A stretch of DNA of 64,000 bases, taken from assembly GCA_015058655.1 (NCBI GenBank), contig SVBX01000010.1, positions 47,685 to 111,684 of the forward strand, given 5' to 3'. Position 1 is the first letter of the stretch, and every line of letters begins with the position of its first letter. Source of the DNA: Pseudoselenomonas ruminantium. Its GTDB lineage: Bacteria; Bacillota; Negativicutes; Selenomonadales; Selenomonadaceae. The notes beneath the pieces are model-generated. The model was not told where the DNA came from. It ran no database searches and saw only the letters and a list, made by a program, of their open reading frames with translations. Both the position numbers and the translations under genes were made by a program. Positions 33,801-45,800 of this stretch are shown here, piece by piece.

Positions 33801-36800
33801 TCAAAGTCAGGATTTGCTGCCTTATTCGCCAAGGCTTTATAGGTGGTGTCATTCGCCAGATAATCGTTTGCGTTGGCGTACTGCGCGTACTTGTATGCGG
33901 CTGTATCTTGCAGATACCCCTCCGCATTTTCGTACTTCGCGTAAGTGATATAGTCCTGATGACCATCCTTCACCAGTTTTGCCACCTTTGCCTCATCGGT
34001 AAGTCCTGCGTACATGCCCGTACCCGCTTTGTAGGCTTGATAATCGGCGGAGGCGTAAATCTTCTCTACCTTCGTCTTTTGCGTCTTATACTCCTCTTGC
34101 CACTGAGCCTGGGTCGTGCTTGTATAAGCCGCTTCTACGTTTGCCTTGTAGTTGTCGCGGTCTTTTTCCAGTCCTTCGATATACGCCCCCTTGTAAGTGT
34201 AATTTCCATTGGCATCCTTCTCGCCGTCAATGAGGCCCGCGTCTATCCAGCGATGCACCATCTCGTCCACGCTGTCCGTGGAGCCGGATTTGTCATTGCC
34301 GGGAAGCCCGTCAATGAAGCCGCCGTCTTCGACTTTCAGCATCACATCCCCAGTCTTGGACTCAATCTTGCCTACGCGCATATCACCGCCAGCTGCCGAC
34401 TCGGTCAGATAGATGTCACCGTGGGCACTGGCGTTGACCTGGGCACCGTAGCGGTCTGTGGAATAAATCAAATCCGAGCCAGCCATGTTGATGGCCTGCG
34501 CTTCTGTGCCAATACCGCCCTCCTTGCTAGTGAGAGTGATACCGCGGCCCTCTACGGTAATACCGCTGCCCGACTGGGTGATATTCCCGGCGGCGTTCAA
34601 AGTCACGTCACCAAGAGCCGCACTCTTCGAGAAGGCGTTGCTTCCGTCCTTGCTCTTGAGTTCGACGATTTCCACATTCCCCGGCAGGGAACGATTCGCC
34701 AATATGCCACCTACAGCGGTAATGTCGATGTCTCCCTTATTAGTGGAAACGGCACTGAGCTGGATGTTGTCATTCACCGCTGTGACATTGCCATTGGCAT
34801 CTTTGGTCGCCGTGCCGAGGGAGACGAGATGGATATTCTTGATGTCGTTTTGCGCCGCAAGATTCACAATCTCGCTCTTCAAGGTGGTGTTGTCAAACTG
34901 GGTAATGCCGCCTGCTGCGGAGCTTACCGTCAGGGTGGCCTGATTGTGAGAGTTGGCCACATTGCCCGTCAGGTTGATGCTGCCGCCGCTGGCATTAGTG
35001 CTCTTGATGTCGATTTTGCCCACCTTTGCGCCAAGCAAGCCAATCGTGAGCGGCTGCGAGGCATTAAGGCTGTAATTATAGAGCTGGATGGTGGTAGTGC
35101 CAACTTTCCACCGGTCGTAAATATGCTTGAACCAGCCCAGGAACCCCGAAGTTTCAACCCAATGCTCCTGACCAAAAATTTTTTCGTTCAGAAGCGTGGT
35201 ATGTCCGTCAAGATGCAGTTTGCCGCTTGCCGGAACATTGGTGCTCGTCGTAATCACGGCACCTTCGGGCAGGCCTATTTTCGCCCCTTCCTTTTTGTCG
35301 ATAACGTTTGAGTCTTGTGACCAGCCTCTCAGTTCGGTTTCATCCGCCGTCTGAACCAGCCCCCACATACCACGGCGCTCATAGTGCTGATATGTTCTGG
35401 TAGTCTCAACACTATAGCCATTGACCCATGTGTATAGCTGGTCACCCTTTACTCCATAGGATATTGTGTTACCCACCGAAAGATTATTAGCCGTTTGCGT
35501 GGCATCGGCGTAGATATCCGTGTCATCCGAGTGCTTCTTCAGGTAATCGGCGTAGCCAGTGATTGTGCGTGTCTGGCCCCGCTTGTATTCGGTCCAGGTA
35601 TCATTGGCCGTATCGGCAATGGTAATGACACCTTCACGCTGATTGTTGAGCACGTTGCCCACATTCATATCCAGATTAGTCTGATTGATTACAGAGATTT
35701 CCGCTGCACCGTCCGCTGCCAGAATCCTGCCATCGCCAGTGCTGGCAATCTTGCCCGTCAGATAGACCTTGCCGCCCGCCGTGTCGATATCCTCTACCAC
35801 CAGTTTATTCGTAGCAGGGTCCCAATAAACCTGGGGCACATAGTCAAAAGCCTTGTCCGTGCTGTTCCACTTGGCACCGCCATCATTGACCTTGTACATG
35901 GTGCGGTTCTGGACAACAACCGCCCGGCTGGCCGGCCTCGTCTTAGCCGTAGTAAGTTGAGCTTCCGTCACCGTGGCCGCATAAGTCTTGTAGCCACTCT
36001 GAATAAGCCCATTCACATTGACGTTGGAGGCAGATACATAGATGTCCCGGCCAGCGATATAGCCCGTAGCCCCATGGGAGCTATCGGAACGCGTATAGTC
36101 TTCCTCTTTATTTTTGGTATCAGTATTCGTATCACTCAGGCCAAGCGTATTTTTCATGCTAGCGGCCTTATCTGACAAATACTTCTCCGGGTCACCGTTG
36201 ATATTGACAATGCCCTCCTTGTAGTTTTGGGCGATGGAACCGTTGGCGGCAATGAGTTTGACCGTGTTGCCGAATACGCCTGTGGGCCGTGCCTGCGTGC
36301 CACCGCTGATGATAATATCCCCGCTGGCATTGCTGATGGTTACATTGCCATAGAAATTGCTGATTTTGCCGTCCACTTCCACATAGGTGATGGCGGTATA
36401 TTTCATCTTGCCATCACTTATATCTTTTTTGTAACTCGTCTTTTCCGCTGCCGTCAGCTCCGTATTATTGTCAATCTCCTGCTCCAGTTCCGGCGTCAGG
36501 GAAATAGTGCTCGTCTTATCCCCGCTGAAGGTTTTGGTGTTTTGCACCGTCAGGCCCGCAGCCGTACTGTCAGTCCTGCCGTAAATCTCACTGAAAGAAG
36601 CCCCAGCTTTGTGGACATTGATGGCGTTGATTTTTGCATTTCCCTCAGTCTTGCCAGGAGGAATGACATTATCCTTGTTATAGATAATGCTGCCGCCCTG
36701 CTCGCCCATAAGGATATTGTTCAGCTTCAGATAAGCATCCGATTCGTTCGTGATGGTTACGGCGGGCGCCGCATTGGCATGGAGATTCCCCGTACCTGTC

Positions 36801-39800
36801 AAGTCATTGGCCTGCACATTGATATTGCCACCGCTGACAGCGATATCCGGGATTCCCACATAGTAAACCGGACGGCCGGAGTTGAGATATTGAACGACAT
36901 TGCCGTTTTCATCCTTTTCTACCAGCCCCAGGCGCTTCATTTCGTCCTGTATTCTGCCACGCTCTGCGATATATGCCGCCATTTTCGCATTATCGCCATT
37001 ATAGGCAGCAATCAGTTTATTAAGTTCCCTGAGCCGACCGCCTAACGTGTTGGCATAATCAAAAGTGCCCTTGGTAATGCCCTGCAATACCCGCTGATTG
37101 GTAACATTGTTATCTGCCGTAAAGTGCAGTCCACCAGCCACAGAGCCACTGATGGTCAGATTGATCGGCGCAGCCGTGCCGGCTATAAGCGAGCCGGTGA
37201 CATTGACCGTGCTCTTTTTCATATCATCTGAGGTCTCTTCGGCAGTAACTGCATCAGATGTCAGGAACTTCTTTTTGGTGCTGTCGCCGCCCTTGACCCA
37301 GTTAAACAGGCTTTCATCCTTGACCACCTCTTCCTTGCCCCCGCTGGCGATGACATTGATATCCCCGGTAGAGCGCACAATGCCGCTCACTTCCACCATT
37401 CCCTTGTCGGCGGTGATGCCATAATTAACACTGGGAATAGTAACAGGGATGGCCGTATGGTTATAAGTCCCGGCCTTGAGATCGGCGTTGAGATTCGAGA
37501 GAACGCCGCCCTCGTTAGCCCCCGCATACAAGCCCACCTTGCTGCCGCTTTCGATGGTACCCGCCACATTCACCTTGCTCGTGCGGTCCATGGTGATGAT
37601 GTTGTCGGAAGTCATGACACCGACGGCCCCTCCCACGGTGGCCTCGGCATGGGAATTGAGCTTATGTTCGTCATAGGCGGCAAGGATAAGATCCTCGGTG
37701 GTGGCCGCCTGTTCATTGCTGAGGAGCGCACCGCTCTTTACATCTACCAGATTGTTGACGGTGATATTATTATCCACCACGGTGTCCACCACACCTGCCG
37801 CTGCGCCACCTTTGGCAGACGCATGGTTCGTCAGGTCGTTATTGGAGGACGCCACATATTCCTGCAAGTTGTTCGTGGTAATCTTCGCGTTTTTGCCAAT
37901 CGTGACAGTTCCGCTTTCCGTAACCTTTAGCAGGCTCCGCAGACGGTTGCCGGAAATGACGCCGCCGAAATGGTCTTTCAATGTATAGGCCTGCTCGTCC
38001 TTATCACCGTTAGCGTTGGTATCGTCATATGCTCCTGTAGCAATGGCACTGGAGGTGCCAATGTGAACCCGGTCGGCATTAATTACCGCGCCCTCTTCCA
38101 CATCGGCTTTGAGGGTGGTATTGATGATGTTATCCACACTGGTGCCGCCCACGCCGATAACGCTGCCGTGCCCTTCGGTGGCCGTCAGGCGAGTCTCGTC
38201 CTTCTGGGCCGCTGCCAGCCACAGCTTGCCCGCGACATCCCAGTTGCCCCCCAGGGTGCTGTTTACGGTATTCGTGGATTTGTTGTCCACATGGGAGCCG
38301 ATATAGCCCACGATGCTGCCGCCGCCCGCATCGGCCAGGGCCTTGCCCGTGTTCTCGCCATAGGTCTCCACTTGTAGACCGGCCAGCTTGTTCGTGACAC
38401 CGTTTTTACCGGTAAGAGAGGTGGTCAGCGTCTGCGTACCGCTGATGTCTGCGCTGGAATTGCCCACCGCCACGCCGCCGACAGTAACATCGTATATATA
38501 CGCCTTGCGGTCAACATAGGACTTATTCTCCAAAGTAAGGTTGGTATTTTCGCCAAAGATGCTGTTTGCCACATTGACTTTCGCGGTGGCGTTAGTGGTC
38601 AGAATGACCGCATCCGGAGCCACAGCGCCGACAGAGACATTATGCCCCTTCACATTGCCTTCCAGCGTGCGGCCATTGGCACTTCCCAGCCGGGAAGTAA
38701 ACTCCACGTTCTGCGCGTTGAAGGTACCGCCCGCAACACTCACTTCCGCGCCCAGGTCCATAACCCCCTTGCCCCGCATCCGGCTGACACCGAGCAGGGC
38801 AACCGTTGTATTGCCTGCGCTGAGGTTCGCCGTGGTGTCATTAGCTGCCCCCAGATGGAAGGAATTGGCGCTATAGGTGCCGCCCGTGCCTGTGATTTTG
38901 GCCGTAGCCAGTCCCTTGACATTATTATTCTCGTCCTTGCCGCCGTCCTCGATGGTGGCATGGTTCACCGACACGTTGACACCGCCTACGCCCACGCCCT
39001 GAGTATGGGCGTTCAGCACATTGGCTCGCTTGGCATCAATGGTGATGTTCCCATTGGCGGCAGAAATATTGTTGGTACCGGCAAGCGTTACGCCCACATT
39101 ATTCTTATTTTCCACGCTGGCAAAGGTGGTGGCAACGCCGACAGCACCCACGCCCACATTGAGTATGTCGGCTTTGTGCTTGCTCTCGTCCAGGGCATTG
39201 ACGGTGACATTTTCCGTGCCATTGATGGTACTGCCTGTGATATTAATATCCGTGGCTCCCTTGTTGACGATGCCTGCATAGCCTACACCTACGCCAATGC
39301 CCAATCCGCCGGCACCGGCCTTTACTTCAATTTCCGAGCCATTGCCTGCCTGTCCCTGATGGGCTTCGAGGGTGACATTCTTGCCCGTGATATTGGCATT
39401 ATTAAGGGTTACATCCGTATCGTAGTTCGTATGGATGATGGCATCCGTGACACTGGCGGAAACGCCGCCGCCCACAGTGGCGTTCACATTCTTCTCAAAA
39501 ATGTCGCTCTTTTCCGTAGCCGCCACATTGACATTACCCGCAACCGTCAATGTCCCGCCTACCTCGGTATGGACGCCCTGCTTCCGGGTATCGGGCGTAT
39601 CCGCTTTGTATGTTGGCGTGGAAAGACTCACGACCGTATTTCTTGCCGCACTGAGGTCGCTGTCCGAGGCGCTGAGGCCGGAGAATTTCGCACCGCTGAC
39701 GCCGAGCGCACCCTTGGCGCCGTTCACACTCTGAGTGCTCGTGCCTTTGCCGTCTGTGCCGTTCAGGTGAATGTTGATTTCGTCTTTGGTACCCTGATTG

Positions 39801-42800
39801 GTGCCCGTGCTCTGGCCATTTTCATTGGTGGTATTGCTGAGCTGGGCATCGGTGATGCCCTTGTTGATGGAGGTGACCGCCACATTGACACCCACGCCGA
39901 TGCCGCCTACGGCCACACCGGTTACGCTGCTGTCAAATTTGCGCACTTCTTCTGCCTTTATGTCAATATTGTTGGCTGCTTTGACCGAGCCGCCCGTCAC
40001 ATGGGTGCTGACGCTGCTGTTGATGTTATTCAGGGCCACGGAAACACCCACGCCACCTACGCCAAGAGCGCCCACGCCACCCGTGGAATTTACCGTCAGC
40101 TTGTCCATGGCATTTACATTGACATCATGGGCTTCCAGCTGGCTGTCGGTCACCAGAGCCGAGGTCACGCCGGTGGTGTTATTAACCCCCACATTGGCAG
40201 CCAGACCGGCCCCAAGCGCCACAGAGGCACTGGCGGTAACAAGGGTGTTCTTCCAGTTGTTCTCGTTCTTGGCCAGAACGGCAATATCCTTCCCGTCTGT
40301 GCTGCTCTTAGCCTTCAGCGTGCTGTTATTTACCTCGGCCTTGACGGTGGAAGTGTCATCCATAACGGACACACCGGCCCCTGCTGCCACACCGGCCATA
40401 CCGGCGGCCACAGATGCCGAAATATTCTGGGTATGGGTATTGGCCAGATGCTCCGCCTTGATTTCCGCTTTGCCGTCAAAGACAGCATTCACATTGTCCA
40501 ACCTTGCACTGGTGGTACTGCTGTTCTTATGGCGCATAATGCTGTCACCGGAGGAAATGCCTACCTTGCCACCTGCTGCAGCCGCTGCAAAGGACAGGCC
40601 AGAGGAGCCGTGCTTGGTGATGGCATCCACGGTGAGATTGTTGGCATATATATCCTTCTTCGTCCCTGTGGAGGCTATTTCAGCTATAGTCTGGCGGTCA
40701 AAGGTCTCCCAGTTGGCCGATACGCCAATGGAGAGGCCCAGGGTTGCCGCTGCCCCCACAGCCGGTGTGCCGGTGAAGGAGCCAAAATTAGTATAGTCAA
40801 TGGCATTTACATTCACATTAGAGGCACTGTCAGCGCTATTAAGGCTGGCATCCGTGATTTTGGCCGTAGTTTTCCCCTCAACGGTATTGAGGTTCACTGT
40901 ACCGTCAAGATTTATGCCAACACTGCCGGAGGCTGCTACACCGCCGGAGGACATCTGGGAGATAAGGGTATGGGTGGCAGAACTGTCCACCACCAGGCCG
41001 GACTTCTCCTCCTCCTGGCGATTATCGGCCAGACGCTGCCTGTCCATGGTAAGGTCCAGACTGTCCGTATTAAAGAGATTAGTGTCCTGCGGACGGGTAA
41101 CCTTAATAGCCCTGGCATCGGCGGCTTTTAAAAAGCCCCCCTGTACCAGTGCATTCGTGTTGCCTGTGATCTTGTTGATGGAAACAGCTGCCCCGAGTCC
41201 TACCTTGGTGTTGGCACCAATGGCAAAGCCCCCGGCGAAGTTGTAAAGGCGGTCATCACTCTGGGCCACCACGCCTACGCTGCTGTTCGAGGTGAGGTTC
41301 TGATTCTTGATGATGGCGTCCACATTGTTGCCAATGTAGTTGTAGCTGCCGGAACCGGCAAAGGCCACCTGACCACCTACGCCTACCAGTCCTCCTACGC
41401 CTACAGAATGGATATCGCCATCACCCGTAGCCCGCACCTGCGTAAGGCCTGCATTGACCGTAGTAGTGCCGCTATCCGTGTCCATTTCCGCCTTGGTATC
41501 CTGATTCATGCGGTTGATGGCAACGCCTGCAGCTCCCTTCACCTGAGATCCGATAGACACACTGCCCCCAACACCCACGGTATTGATCTTGCTCTTGGTG
41601 TCAGCCGTAACATCAATGGTGGGATGAGCGTCGGCATTCGACGCATTGATATTCGTATTGTTCAGACCAGCGAAGCTGTTCTTGTACATATCCGAAACGG
41701 CAGCCCCGCCCTGGAGGTTGAAGAAATTCTTGCCCCAGTCCACGCCAAAGCCGGCACCCACGGTGATGATGCGGGACTTTTCCAGTTCATTATTGTCATT
41801 CTGCTTGCTATCCTTGGCAGATACTTCAATCTTCCCATCATTTGTCGTGGTGATAGCGGCATGGTTGATTTCGGCCCGCAGGCTCTCCTTGTTGCTGGAC
41901 GAACCAACAGAAGTATAGGCCACAGCACCGCCGAGGCCCACTTTCTTGCTGCCGATAGATACGGCACCTGCTACAGTGGTCTTTTTCGACAGTTCCTCAG
42001 CCGTGACGGAAAGTTTCTTCACATTTTCCAGTGTGGTATTTTCGCCTGTGGTCTTGCCATCAATGACGCTTTCCGTATTGTTCACGCCCCGATTGATGGC
42101 CACAGTGCCCACTGCGCCTGCAAAAGACTGGCTGAAATTCACATCTACACCGCCAGCTACAGCCAAAGCCTTGCTCTGGTTGGTGGTTGCCAGCTTGACA
42201 GAATTATCCTCCCCGCTAAGCGCAATCGTATTGCCCTTGAGATAAGCCCCGGTGGTGTTGTTAAGGGAGTTGTAAGCCAGGGACAAGCCCATAGCCATGC
42301 CCTTGCCTCCGGCCACTTCACCGGCAATATTGATGATAGAAGAGGTATTCTTCGCCTGCTCACTGATGCTCTTGCCCGTGATTTTATTGTTTTCAAAGGT
42401 GACCTTGGTATCATTCTTCAAGTCATTCCAGCTGCCGGAACCGGCGCCGTTGAAGGCCTTGCCGCCAATGGCCACACCTGCGCCCACGGAAACGATCTTG
42501 GCATCGGTAACCGCCTCGCCATTCACGGTATCGGCCGTGATGTTGGAGTTCTTGATGTCTGCTGCGATATCGTTCTTCACATAGTTGTAGGCAATACCTG
42601 CACCGGCAGCCACATCACTACTCAGACCACCTGCCATAGCGGCAGTAATGGTAAGGCTATGATTTTTGCCCAATTCATCCTTGGCAGCGCTCTCCTCTTG
42701 CGCGGCCTCATCCGCAATCTTGCCTTCGTCAGTATTTTTTACTTCATTATCAAAAGCAGATTGCTCGTCACCATTCTGCAGATAGACTTCTCCCGTAGTA

Positions 42801-45800
42801 TCAATGCCTTTTTCTTCCAGAGTGTTCTTATTCTTTTTATCCGCGTCCACTGCGTCTTTCAGCAAGGATTTGGTCTGCGTATCCAGTTTGCCGTCGTTCT
42901 CTATTTGCTGTTTTTCGCTACTGCGTTCTTCATCTGTCTTGAGGACAGGGATTTCACCGGCCTTAACATTTACTGAGTTTCCAGTATCTCCCTTTACGGT
43001 TGCCCCGGAAATATAGGCACTGGTAGTGTTCTTCACACTGCCATAGGCAAAAGCACCGTTGAAACCGTAACCGCTCTTGCTGCCTGCTGCCGCGCCATTG
43101 ATCTGCGTAGTCCCCTTCTGAGCCTCTACATCAACCGACTGGAATTTATCCTGATAGCTACCACCGACGATGCCGCTGGACAGGTTGTTTTCCAGATTGC
43201 TGATGGCCACAGCGCCGCCCACACCCACATTGGTGCCTTCACCGCTGGTAGAATTGGCTGCCAGAGCCCCTGCGATCTGGTAGTCCGTGCTGATGGCCTT
43301 GTTGGAAATATGGCCGCCATCAGCTGCGCTGGTGACAGTATTGTCCAACATCAGGGCATGGATATCCTGTTTGGCTTTGTTATAGTAGACCACACCTGCA
43401 CCGGCCACATTTGTGCCAGAGCCCTTGGCTGTGCTGACACCCATGCCTGCTGCCACTTCGATGCCAGTCTTGGAGGCGGAATTCGAGACAGACTGCACCT
43501 GCTGCAGTGTGGAATTCCGCAAAATGGAATCCACATCACGGTTGGAGCTGTTCATGGCGAAGGTACCGCCAATGCCCACCTTGGTATCGGAACTGCCCTC
43601 TTTCAGGGAATGTTTGATATTCGTGCCGCCCAAAGTGATGGAACCGAGGAAATCCGTAGCAGAAAGGGAAACGGATTCCACTGTGACAGGGTTCACCGTC
43701 TCATTTTCCACTGACTCGTTCTTCACCGTCACATTGTCCAACACGGCATCCGTCCGGCCGCCCAGGAAGGTCAGGGCTACGCTGCCCTCGATGCCGATGG
43801 AAGCCCCGGCACTTTCAGGAGAATCGGCAGCCGGAGCCGCTCCCTCATCATCCTTATTGTTAGTCCCATCCGGGTCGGCCGCCCGGCTGGCTTCCCCCAT
43901 GGCTCCGGTTGCGTTAGGGGCAGCACTCTCGTTCTGGGAGGTCACCTCATGGTTTTTCCCCGTCTCTTGCGTATTCTCCAGATTTTGGGTGTTGTTCTTG
44001 GCTTCATTAGCCCCCTCCGTGCCCTGCTTGGACCACTTGCTCCACTTCTCAGAGTCCTTCCTGGTGTTTTCATCCCCGTTATCTGAGGAAGCAGAAACCG
44101 TCTTGGCCTTGGCATCATTTTGAATCATGCCCGTGGTGAGAGCCATGCCAACCAGCCCGCCCGTGGTGATGCTGCCCTTTGCATTGCCGGTGGTTTTAGC
44201 CCCCAGTTTTCCAGCCAGGGTATCTCCGGCAACGCTCCGTGCCAAAGCAACATCCTGATAGATTTTCCTGGCGGCCTTTTCCGCATCCGTTGTATCCCCC
44301 GAGGGCGCAGAAATCCCGCTGCCATTGTCGCTGACCATGGCAAGGCTGTTCACATCATAATTGACAATGCCCACGCCGATGCCAAAGGCCTTGGCACCGT
44401 TTTGTCCCGTGGATTCGCTGCGAGCAGAATTGTCAATATTGGTGGAGTTCGTGGAAGTAATCGTAGCAAGCCCCGTCGTGATATTGACTTCGTCATCCAG
44501 GGACACAATGCTGTTGCTATCCCCGTAGGAGAGAGCCACCATGCCGGAAACGCCGATGGAATCCCCCTTGCCAGCATTTTTGACCTGGTTCTTCAAATCC
44601 ATGGTGTTGCCGGCCGAGGCCTCAAAGGACTCCGTCCCCTTGAGCTCCACGCCTTTTCCTGCCATGACCAGGCTGTTACCACTTATATTTTGCAGGCCCA
44701 CCGTGGCTCCAATGCCCACTTTGCCATTTTCTTCCTTTGCACCGTAAGTGCCTTCGGCGTTGGTGGTAGTATCAGAGGACAGCTTGAGGGCAGACCCCTC
44801 CACCTTGCTCTTCTGCCCCAAAAGGACAATGGCATTGTTCTTCAAGGTGTTGACTCCCACGGAGCCTGACAGGGCAAGGGTAGCGGGAGTCTCTTCCTCA
44901 GACTTGCCCTCACTGCTCACCGCATAGGACAGGGTGCTGGTTGTATTCTTGTTATCTTTCTGATATTTGCCCATGCCCGCCTTGGCATCAAGGGATACTG
45001 CCCCACCCTGGATTTGGGCAGACTTCTCCCCTTCATTGTCAAGCAGAATTTTTGCGTTGTTCTGCACATTGCTGACCAATACGGCAGCGCCTATTTCCAC
45101 CTGGGCAGAGTTGGCCTGGGCATTCTTCACCGTCAACTTCAGGCTATCTTCCTCGGCGGCGGAAGCAGTCATCAGAGTTTTGGCAGACACATTGACAGAG
45201 CCGTCCGGGGTGGTCGCATTTTCCGGCTTTGCAGCTGTGATGACGGCGTTCTTCCCAAGGGTGACATTGGCATCATTCTTGTTGGCAAAGATGCCCACGC
45301 TGGTACCAAGGCCAAAGGCAGAGGTCTTCTTCGCATTGTTGCCGCCATCATTGGTGCCTTCCACCTTGTCCTTGACATCCTGTACGCCGCCTTTGCCATC
45401 TGAACCTGCAGCATCCTTGGTCTTAGCATCGTTGGTATCTACATTGGCGCTCTTGATTACCTTGGTAGGATCAATGGACTTCTTCTCGCTGTTTATCTCG
45501 TCCTGGGATTTCTCCGAATCAGGTTTGTTTTTCTCGGCAGTAGCAGCTGCATCATCCTCGCTCTTTTGCCCGTCAGTCGCCGCTGCGGTGTCCTTGCCCG
45601 TGTTGTTACCTGAATCTGGTATTGTATTGTCCACCTTCATTTTCAATCCGGTGATGTCATTCTCCGCTTTGATATCCACGGCCCCTGCCGTAATGGAACG
45701 GTTTATGATTACATCGGCACTGGTGTCATAGTTAGCCATGCCCACATTGGAGACCACATAGCTATCTTTCCCCACAGCGCCCACATTAATGTCTATATTG

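Noticed and set aside
28637..42976. Very long plus-strand open frames (up to about 1,050 codons) opposite tpsA
   Set aside because: They are mirror images of the repetitive, compositionally biased tpsA frame; they lack ribosome binding sites, family motifs and sensible composition.
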